Source: JAADHU01 sp964446495
GTDB taxonomy: Bacteria; Pseudomonadota; Gammaproteobacteria; Steroidobacterales; Woeseiaceae
NCBI GenBank assembly: GCA_964446495.1
Contig: CAYUOY010000003.1
Location: 1 to 64,000 of the forward strand
Reading direction: 5' to 3'
DNA: 64,000 nucleotides
Shown here one piece after another: positions 57,793 to 64,000 of the stretch (positions are counted from its first letter, which is position 1; the number at the start of each line of letters is the position of its first letter). The notes below the pieces were generated by a model. It did no database searches. It worked only from the letters and a program-made list of their open reading frames with translations, and was not told where the DNA came from. Position numbers and translations under genes: made by a program.

Positions 57793-59604
57793 CTAAACCG
57801 GGAGGGTGTCCAGACGACGACGGCCAAAAATCAGGTTCACGATGGTGCGTGTTCCGACGATCGCCGTAAACATCGAGGTAACGATACCAAGTGACAAGGT
57901 GACCGCGAACCCTTTGACCGGTCCGGTGCCGAATGCGAACAGAACGATCGCAGCAATCAAAGTCGTCACGTTGGCATCCATGATGGAGGAGAACGCTTTG
58001 TCATAACCTTCGTGGATCGCACCCTGAACGCTGTTGCCAGCCGATAACTCTTCGCGAATACGCTCAAAAATCAGGACATTGGCATCCACGGCCATGCCGA
58101 CAGTCAGGACGATACCCGCGATTCCCGGCAGCGTCAGTGAAGCCTGTAACAACGATAACAATGCGACAATGAAAAGCAGATTCGAAAACAACGCCACGTT
58201 GGCGATCAGGCCGAAACCACGATAGTAGATGGCCATAAACACCACCACCGCTAAAAAGCCGATGCTAACGGCCTGGAAACCGCGATCAATATTGTCCTGA
58301 CCCAGGCTCGGACCGATGGTGCGTTCCTCAACCTTGAAAACCGGGGCCGCGAGCGCACCTGCTCTCAACAGCAATGCCAGGTCTCCTGCTTCACCCGGTG
58401 TCAGTCCGCTTATCTGAAAACGATTCTTGAAAATGCCACGAATCGTCGCCGTGTTGATGATTTCTTCCGTCCGAACTGTTTTCGTTTTTACCTGGCCGTT
58501 GATCTCGGTCGTTTCACGCCGTGACTCGATAAAAACAGCCGACATGGGTTTGTTTAGATTCTCGCGAGTATTTTTCAGCATATTTTCACCACCGGCCGAA
58601 TCCAGTGTAATGAAAACGGCGGGTGAACCTTCGCTGAAGCCGGACTCCGCATCGATGATCTGATCACCGGAAACCACGATCTCCCGCTTCAACACCTGAC
58701 CAGGCTCTGAACCGCGTCCCGAATAGCGACGGGAGCCCGGACTGGTACCCGCTATGTCGACCAGCCGAAACTCCAGTGTGGCCGTTGCAGTCAGGATGTC
58801 ATCGAGGCGGTTCGGGTCCTGAACGCCGGGTAACTGCACCACAATTCGATCAAGCCCCTGCCGTTGTACCAGTGGCTCAGCCACGCCGAGCTGGTTGACG
58901 CGATTCCGCAGCGTGGTGACGTTTTGCTCGATCGCAAAATCCTGCCGCGCCCGAATCTGATTTTCGGTCATGCGCACACGTAATGACTGCCCGTCATTGC
59001 CATCGAGAATCATCAGGTCCGGATCGACGGCCGCAATCACATCACGCGCGGCGTCCAGGTTTTCCGCACCGCGAACTCGAACGATAATCTCCGAGCCAAC
59101 AAGATCGATCCGACTTCGGATCTGTGCATCTCGCAACGGTCCGCTGAGGCTTTGTTCATACAGTGTCAAGCGGCTTCGGACCGCCGACTCCATGTCCACT
59201 TCGAGCAGAAAGTAGACACCACCGCGCAGGTCGAGACCCAGACTCATGGGACTCAGACCCAGGCCGCGTAACCAGTCAGGGAGCTTCGGTGCCAGCGTCA
59301 GCGCAACACTGGCGGATTGCTTGAAATCCTCGCGCAATGCGCTGCTGGCCTGCAGCTGATCTGCCACATTGTGGAATCGCAACACGATGCGCCCGTCAAG
59401 GAGATAGGCCGCTTCGGGGACTATGCCGCCGACTTCCAGCACAACTACGATTTCGTCGACATCGGATTCATCAAATGCGCGACCATCCACGGCCACCATT
59501 TGCACCGCGGGGACACTGCCGTAAAAGTTGGGCAATGCGAGCAGAATACCAGTCAGCAGGATGCCGAGCACGAGCAGGTTTAACCATGCAGGATATCGAT
59601 TCAT
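57793..59604 (-). CDS. secD: Protein translocase subunit SecD
   Basis: 603 residues. It has an N-terminal TM, a large periplasmic P1 domain (LGLDLRGGVYFLLEVDMESA, VNQLGVAEPLVQRQGLDRIV, VQLPGVQDPNRLDDIL, LLRAGALAAPVFKVEERTIG) and five C-terminal TM helices with GIVLTVGMAVDANVLIFERI, REELSAGNSVQGAIHEGYDK and GTGPVKGFAVTLSLGI. It works with SecF and YajC at SecYEG. Order yajC-secD-secF is standard. Confidence 0.97.
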   Translation of the reverse strand: MNRYPAWLNLLVLGILLTGILLALPNFYGSVPAVQMVAVDGRAFDESDVDEIVVVLEVGGIVPEAAYLLDGRIVLRFHNVADQLQASSALREDFKQSASVALTLAPKLPDWLRGLGLSPMSLGLDLRGGVYFLLEVDMESAVRSRLTLYEQSLSGPLRDAQIRSRIDLVGSEIIVRVRGAENLDAARDVIAAVDPDLMILDGNDGQSLRVRMTENQIRARQDFAIEQNVTTLRNRVNQLGVAEPLVQRQGLDRIVVQLPGVQDPNRLDDILTATATLEFRLVDIAGTSPGSRRYSGRGSEPGQVLKREIVVSGDQIIDAESGFSEGSPAVFITLDSAGGENMLKNTRENLNKPMSAVFIESRRETTEINGQVKTKTVRTEEIINTATIRGIFKNRFQISGLTPGEAGDLALLLRAGALAAPVFKVEERTIGPSLGQDNIDRGFQAVSIGFLAVVVFMAIYYRGFGLIANVALFSNLLFIVALLSLLQASLTLPGIAGIVLTVGMAVDANVLIFERIREELSAGNSVQGAIHEGYDKAFSSIMDANVTTLIAAIVLFAFGTGPVKGFAVTLSLGIVTSMFTAIVGTRTIVNLIFGRRRLDTLPV

Positions 59605-59630
59605 CGGAGAGTCGCTGTGTCGTCGTCGCT

Positions 59631-59957
59631 TCAGGCAGCGTCGATAGTGCCTTTCGGCACGACCTGGGACACTGATGATTTCTGGATCTTGACCTCTACG
59701 TCTTTGGCGATCCTGATACTCGCGTAGTGCTCACTGACGGCGGTTACTTTCCCCAGGATGCCACCTGACGTGAGAATTTCGTCGCCGGAAGACAGCTCGC
59801 TAACCAGAGCGGTATGCGCTTTTTGTCTTTTCTGCTGCGGCCGGATCAGAAGAAAGTAAAACGCTCCGAAAATAACCAGCATCGGTAGCAGAAAACCAAA
59901 GGGATCGGCCACCGGTGTGGCACCCTGAGCGTGAGCAGAACTAATTAAAAAATCCAT
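59631..59957 (-). CDS. yajC: Sec translocase auxiliary protein YajC
   Basis: 108 residues with one N-terminal TM helix (FLLPMLVIFGAFYFLLIRPQ), the RPQQKRQKAH basic flank, and the small soluble domain LSSGDEILTSGGILGKVTAV. It forms part of the SecDF-YajC complex. It lies 26 bases upstream of secD. Confidence 0.96.
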   Translation of the reverse strand: MDFLISSAHAQGATPVADPFGFLLPMLVIFGAFYFLLIRPQQKRQKAHTALVSELSSGDEILTSGGILGKVTAVSEHYASIRIAKDVEVKIQKSSVSQVVPKGTIDAA

Positions 59958-60084
59958 GATTTTTGGTCTTGTCTCCGGACATCACGTCCTGGTCTGGGGG
60001 CATTACGTCCTGGCCCGAAAAAAACAGCGCGCCATTATGCCACACGATTTAGCTACGTGGGGGTCCAATGGCCGCTTTCAAGAC

Positions 60085-60111
60085 GCGCCGCGGCGATATT
60101 CGCCGCGGCGC
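60085..60111. terminator. Strong GC palindrome between tgt and yajC
   Basis: GCGCCGCGGCGA and TCGCCGCGGCGC form a perfect 12-bp stem around TAT. It lies 16 bases past the tgt stop. No T tract follows on the minus strand, so it may be a terminator of unusual form or a repeat element. The rest of this 169-base gap shows only a short CAT.ACGTCCTGG direct duplication near yajC. Confidence 0.5.
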
Positions 60112-60126
60112 CCGCCGAACTCTGGG

Positions 60127-61266
60127 TCAGCCCACCTCGTCGTTGCTACCATTACCATAGGCGGCTCGCAAATCTGCGATGTAGCCAGGTAGCGAATCAT
60201 CCGCAATTGCCGCCCGCAGACCCTTCATAAGCATTTGATAGTAATGCAAATTGTGGATCGTACCGAGTCGCGAGCCCAATATTTCGCCACATTTTTCCAG
60301 GTGTCGCAGGTAGGCACGACTGTAATTCGAGCAGGTATAGCAGTCACAATTCGGATCGAGTGGTCCGGTGTCGTCGGTATGGCAGGCATTGCGAATCCTC
60401 ACGACCCCTTGCGACGTGAACAGGTGACCCGTTCGCGCATGCCGGGTCGGCATGACGCAGTCGAACATGTCGATACCCCGACTGACGCCGGCCGCAATAT
60501 CCAGCGGAGTACCTACCCCCATCAGGTAGCGGGGCAGATCCTGCGCCATGCCCGGCAGCAGAGCGTCGAGAACCTGAATTCTCTCTGCCTCGGGTTCACC
60601 GACGGCGAGGCCACCAATAGCGAAACCGTCAAAGCCGATATCCTCAAGCTCTGCCAGCGATTCCTGCCGGAGACCGTCATAGACAGAACCCTGCACGATG
60701 GCGAACAGGGCTTCTCCCCTTTCAGGTGCGGCCTCACGCAATTCGTCGAATCGCTGCCGGCTCCTCCTGGCCCAGCGCAACGACAACTGCATGGACTCGC
60801 GAGCCTCGTCCTCGGTGGCCGGATACGGCGTACATTCATCGAAAATCATGGTGACGTCGGCATTCAACTCATGCTGCACTTCCATGGACTTCTCCGGCGT
60901 CAACAAGATCTCATCCCCATTGACAGGCGATCGAAAACGAACACCTTCTTCATCCAGCTTGCGCATCGCCGCCAAAGAAAAAACCTGGAAGCCGCCGGAA
61001 TCCGTAAGAATGGGGCCGCGCCAGTTCATAAATTCATGCAGGCCGCCATGTTTGCGGATCACCTGGGTGCCCGGCCTTAACATCAGGTGAAAGGTATTGC
61101 CGAGGATGATATCGGCGCCATTCTCCGCGACTTCTTCCGGGGTGACTCCTTTAACCGTGCCGTACGTTCCTACCGGCATGAAGGCCGGCGTGCGGACTTT
61201 TCCACGACCAAATTCAATGCTGCCAAGCCGTGCCGCACCGCTGGTTTTTTGCAGCGTGAATTTCAC
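60127..61266 (-). CDS. tgt: tRNA-guanine transglycosylase
   Basis: 379 residues. Inserts preQ1 at position 34 of tRNAs for Asp, Asn, His and Tyr. Catalytic Asp in ILTDSGGFQVFSLA; VNGDEILLTPEKSMEVQHEL, ALFAIVQGSVYDGLRQESL, GGLAVGEP, and the second Asp in GIDMFDCVMPTRHARTGHLF. The zinc site is CDCYTCSNYSRAYLRHL with the later His. Its start overlaps the queA stop by four bases. Confidence 0.97.
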   Translation of the reverse strand: MKFTLQKTSGAARLGSIEFGRGKVRTPAFMPVGTYGTVKGVTPEEVAENGADIILGNTFHLMLRPGTQVIRKHGGLHEFMNWRGPILTDSGGFQVFSLAAMRKLDEEGVRFRSPVNGDEILLTPEKSMEVQHELNADVTMIFDECTPYPATEDEARESMQLSLRWARRSRQRFDELREAAPERGEALFAIVQGSVYDGLRQESLAELEDIGFDGFAIGGLAVGEPEAERIQVLDALLPGMAQDLPRYLMGVGTPLDIAAGVSRGIDMFDCVMPTRHARTGHLFTSQGVVRIRNACHTDDTGPLDPNCDCYTCSNYSRAYLRHLEKCGEILGSRLGTIHNLHYYQMLMKGLRAAIADDSLPGYIADLRAAYGNGSNDEVG

Positions 61267-62294
61267 CAGGCACGGGCCTCCGGAAGAATCAGCATGGCAT
61301 CGCCATAACTAAAAAACCGATACTCATTGTCAATTGCATGTTGGTAGGCCTCCAGAGTCTTTTCTCTGCCGACCAGCGCCGCGACCAGCATCAGCAGAGA
61401 CGACTGCGGCAAATGAAAGTTAGTCAGCAAGCCGTCGACACTTTGAAATTCGTAGCCGGGCTGAATGAAAATATCGGTCTCCCCCTGCCATGCGCACAGC
61501 TTCCCATCGGTCGTCGCGGCCTCAAGCGCCCGAACCGAGGTAGTACCTACAGCGAAGACTCGTCCGCCGGACAGCCTGGTTTCGCGCACTGCGGCCGCAA
61601 CGCTTGCATCCACCTCGACCCGCTCCCGATGCAGACGATTTGCCTCGACCTGCTCTTCTCGCAGCGACTGAAATGTACCGGCACCGACGTGCAGTGTCAC
61701 GAAGCAATGACGAATGCCCAGACGCAACGTTTCCGCCAGCATCTCATCGTCAAAATGCAAGCCGGCGGTTGGCGCTGCCACCGCTCCGGGTTGTTGTGCG
61801 TATACGGTCTGGTAACGCTCATCGTCTGCCGGCTCTGCACCCCGCTCCAGATAGGGCGGCAGAGGAACTTCGCCGTGCAATTCCAGATAAGGAGCAAGCG
61901 GTTCTGAAAATTCCAGTTCAAAAAGCTCATCATTTCGGCCAAGGACATTTGCGGTGCAACCATCGTCAAACAGCAGTTTCGTACCAGGCTGCGGAGATTT
62001 GCTGGCGCGTATGTGGGCCAGGCAGGCGTGCGTCGCCGTTACTCTTTCGATCAGGATTTCTATTTTTCCGCCGGTTTCTTTGTGACCGTGAAGTCGGGCT
62101 TTGATCACTTTGGTATCGTTGAAAACCAGTAAGTCTCCGGATCGCAAAAATGAGGGCAGGTCACAGAAGCGACAATCAACGAGCCGTTCCGCCTCACGGT
62201 CAATGACCAACAGGCGACTCGCGCGACGCTCCTGGGTCGGGTAGCGTGCGATCAGCTCGGAGGGCAGCTTGTAGTCGTATTCATTCAGGAGCAT
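61263..62294 (-). CDS. queA: S-adenosylmethionine:tRNA ribosyltransferase-isomerase
   Basis: 343 residues. Adds the epoxyqueuosine cyclopentene ring from SAM. It shows YDYKLPSELIARYPTQERRA at the start, GDLLVFNDTKVIKARLHGHK, VAAPTAGLHFDDEMLAETL, VTLHVGAGTFQSLREEQVEA and FAVGTTSVRALEAA. The ATG (MLLNEYDYKLP) is set by family alignment; an in-frame extension to 62468 passes through a dispersed repeat and is rejected. First gene of queA-tgt. Confidence 0.96.
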   Translation of the reverse strand: MLLNEYDYKLPSELIARYPTQERRASRLLVIDREAERLVDCRFCDLPSFLRSGDLLVFNDTKVIKARLHGHKETGGKIEILIERVTATHACLAHIRASKSPQPGTKLLFDDGCTANVLGRNDELFELEFSEPLAPYLELHGEVPLPPYLERGAEPADDERYQTVYAQQPGAVAAPTAGLHFDDEMLAETLRLGIRHCFVTLHVGAGTFQSLREEQVEANRLHRERVEVDASVAAAVRETRLSGGRVFAVGTTSVRALEAATTDGKLCAWQGETDIFIQPGYEFQSVDGLLTNFHLPQSSLLMLVAALVGREKTLEAYQHAIDNEYRFFSYGDAMLILPEARAW

Positions 62295-62351
62295 GGGCGC
62301 GCATGTTAGCAAAGGCGGCGGCGGGGATTGGTATTGAATTGGGGTTGGGTA

Positions 62352-62434
62352 GCGGGCTGGCATGTGGGCGGTCTGTCCGCTCACTCGGAGAGCCTTGACT
62401 CGATCGCGGACACTTAGCCCACATGCCGGCCCGC
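62352..62434. repeat. Dispersed palindromic repeat copy 2
   Basis: Outer arms 62352-62369 and 62417-62434 pair over 18 bases with one T:G wobble. Inside, the 37-base segment 62375-62411 is the exact reverse complement of the core at 43929-43965. The outer stem sequence largely differs from copy 1 yet keeps its pairing. It lies between the PDZ gene end and the queA start. Confidence 0.85.
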
Positions 62435-62555
62435 AATCGCGCTTGTCACTCTTCGAAACCAAAGCCACTGCTGGCAGTTTCTTAAGTACCCTTTTTCCCG
62501 ACTGGCTGCGTGGGACGCAACTGGCAAGTCATCGAAGGTGTTTTCAATGGACGAT

Positions 62556-63593
62556 CTAATCCGTATCGGGATTCACCGTCACGCGCGGCGCAGTGTGTGG
62601 TCCAAGGCGACTGCTGCGATTGTCCGGAATTTGAATTTTGAGCGTCTGGCGCCGTTTGTCCCGCATGATTTTCAATTCAAGACTCTCGCCGCTTTGATAC
62701 GAGCCCAGAATGCGAATCGTATGCTCCACAGAACTTGGCTTGCGACCGTCGATGCTCTGAATGACGTCACCATCTTTGAGTTTGAGGCTTTCATCCTGCG
62801 GTGCACTGACCACCAGGACTCCCTCGTCAGTACCGAAGTAACGACCGAGATCTTTGCTCAATGAGACCATTTCCATATCCCCCCAGCCACCGTTACCGGA
62901 CATGAACAGGAACTGCCCAAAACCGCTGCCTGTTGGCGCGCCGGGCGCATGCGGTGGTACTGGAAAGCGGAAATCCGACTCGGGGCCGCGAAAATCGAAT
63001 ACACGTGCCTCCATTCGTCGCGGGCTAACCACGGTGTTCGACACTCTGCCATCCCGAAGGTATTCGACCTCCAGTGTATCGCCCTGTTCCACGCCGGAGA
63101 GGAAATCGAGCAGCTTGTCATTTGCCTCCTGGCCACTGTCGGCACTCAACGATTCTTTGTTCATGGTCGTAATTACGTCTCCCGAACGCAATCCCGCCTC
63201 GGCCGCTGCGCCGCCGGGTGATACGCCGAGCACTTCGACACCGGCCACCGCACCATCCTCCGAGGACGCACCAATAGTAATGCCCAGCACAGGGCGTTCA
63301 TTCGTATCCGGCCCCACCGTCCAGTTGCCGGTGCCGTATACCCGCAAGTGACGAGAGCTAAGCTCACCAATCCGGCGAGCGGCTTCCGCCAGCTGACTTT
63401 CGGCAACGCGCATCTCGACTTCGACATCGACCGCTTCGTTCTCACGCAAATTGCGTTCCACCTCAGCGAGCTGCCGTTCAATCTCAACCACTTGCCGCTG
63501 CATTTCTTCCTCTTCCACGGCGTCTTGCGCCAGCGCTTCCGCGCTTAGACCCACTGCCATGGTTAGCAGCAGAATTTTCTTCCAGTTTTCCAT
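62556..63593 (-). CDS. Periplasmic protein with coiled coil and two PDZ domains
   Basis: About 345 residues. Signal peptide (MENWKKILLLTMAVGLSAEALAQ), then a Glu-rich coiled coil (about 25-75: VVEIERQLAEVERNLRENEA), PDZ1 (about 90-180: LGITIGASSE, GAAAEAGLRSGDVITTMNKE) and PDZ2 (about 235-320: GVLVVSAPQDESLKLKDGDV, IQSIDGRKPSSVEHTIRIL). There is no protease domain, so it likely acts as a substrate-binding or regulatory periplasmic protein. The third of three consecutive ATGs is chosen because AGGAG lies seven bases before it. It follows the partial gene at the right edge on the same strand. Confidence 0.87.
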   Translation of the reverse strand: MENWKKILLLTMAVGLSAEALAQDAVEEEEMQRQVVEIERQLAEVERNLRENEAVDVEVEMRVAESQLAEAARRIGELSSRHLRVYGTGNWTVGPDTNERPVLGITIGASSEDGAVAGVEVLGVSPGGAAAEAGLRSGDVITTMNKESLSADSGQEANDKLLDFLSGVEQGDTLEVEYLRDGRVSNTVVSPRRMEARVFDFRGPESDFRFPVPPHAPGAPTGSGFGQFLFMSGNGGWGDMEMVSLSKDLGRYFGTDEGVLVVSAPQDESLKLKDGDVIQSIDGRKPSSVEHTIRILGSYQSGESLELKIMRDKRRQTLKIQIPDNRSSRLGPHTAPRVTVNPDTD

Positions 63594-63666
63594 CATCATG
63601 CTCCTGAAAATTGTCCCGGCCGAAACCTGTTTCGCTCTTCGGCCGTAATATTTTTGTTGCGTCCTG

Positions 63667-64000
63667 TCAAAACACCACGCTCTGCCTCTGTGCGTAACGC
63701 AATCGCACCAGCAAATCCATCAACCGAACCCGCTCGCGCCAAAACGTTTCCTGCTGCTCCGGCGTCATGGACGACCCCGCTCGACTAAGCTGGTTATCGA
63801 TGGCGGCGACGCGATCCTGCAGATCGGAAATCGTGGCGGTGGTGCTGGCTCGCTGAACCCGGGGTTGCTCCGGCAAATCGCGTAAATCACGCTCCAGAAT
63901 TTGCGACTGCACCATCAAAGCGTTGATCGACCCGTAGTGTGCCGACTCCATTTCTTCCGAATATTCCGGTACGGTCGAAAACACCTCATTTTGCGCCTGC
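63667..64000 (-). CDS. Partial gene at right edge, C-terminal part of unknown protein
   Basis: The frame is open to the window end, so the start lies outside; at least 110 residues are visible. A GTG at 63984 could start a 105-residue protein, but no ribosome site is seen and the frame continues upstream. The visible part is helical and charged (VQSQILERDLRDLPEQP, ISDLQDRVAAIDNQLSRAGS, FWRERVRLMDLLVRLRYAQR), with no known domain. It ends 74 bases before the PDZ gene. It could be the extracytoplasmic end of an anti-sigma-like membrane protein, a common neighbour of such PDZ proteins; this is speculative. Confidence 0.6.
   Translation of the reverse strand, partial: QAQNEVFSTVPEYSEEMESAHYGSINALMVQSQILERDLRDLPEQPRVQRASTTATISDLQDRVAAIDNQLSRAGSSMTPEQQETFWRERVRLMDLLVRLRYAQRQSVVF

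Noticed and set aside
60235..61080. 281-codon frame antisense to tgt
   Set aside because: Mirror of the highly conserved Tgt frame.

Overview
The window looks like a chromosomal segment of a gammaproteobacterium, probably a poorly studied marine or sediment lineage (Woeseia/Chromatiales/Xanthomonadales-like; the exact family is inference). The evidence is the conserved gene order guaA-guaB-xseA-der-bamB-yfgM-hisS-rodZ-pilW-rlmN-ndk-isc-trmJ-suhB-secFD-yajC-tgt-queA, the purL/mltF/tadA gene set, YfgM, RodZ and PilW homologues, and a MetX of the GWWE subgroup seen in Xanthomonadales. No transposase, integrase, phage gene, rRNA gene or CRISPR array was seen.

Region 1 (1-6.3 kb): the start of purL at the left edge (interrupted by a stop and a small foldback), a DUF1820 protein, an orphan type VI secretion FHA protein (TagH), acetyl-CoA synthetase, and a MaoC hydratase / CitE-like lyase pair translationally coupled to acs.

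Region 2 (6.5-26.5 kb): accessory envelope, redox and metal genes. One minus-strand run encodes a secreted Q/N-rich protein, a cytochrome c', an EF-hand protein, a five-heme lipoprotein and a small membrane protein. It diverges from an OmpR/EnvZ-type pair and a DUF6152 protein. Next is a tightly coupled cytochrome b561-TolC-adaptor-RND-DUF3240 operon. Diverging from that is a membrane-anchored LuxR-type regulator followed by a 1287-residue protein that joins a permease domain, eleven paired-cysteine repeats, FG-GAP repeats and an ASPIC/UnbV domain. This fusion is the most unusual object in the window. A DUF5666 repeat lipoprotein closes the block.

Region 3 (26.7-36.4 kb): a second metal-resistance operon, in transcription order a CzcI-like His/Cys protein, CzcC, CzcB, CzcA and a P1B-4-type (CzcP-like) ATPase, followed outside the operon by a peroxidase-related protein. 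A tRNA-Ser(CGA) gene lies at the right border. Regions 1-3 separate purL from mltF, which are divergent neighbours in E. coli, so much of this 36 kb may be an insertion.

Region 4 (37-64 kb): housekeeping genes, including mltF, tadA, guaAB, xseA, metX, der-bamB-yfgM-hisS-rodZ-pilW-rlmN-ndk, a stripped isc locus (iscA, a degenerate IscU-like protein, iscS) with trmJ, suhB, secDF-yajC-tgt-queA, a two-PDZ periplasmic protein and a partial gene at the right edge. ispG, cysE, iscR, hscBA and fdx are missing from their usual places. Intergenic gaps carry palindromic dispersed repeats; one family has two copies with an identical 37-nt core (43.9 and 62.4 kb).
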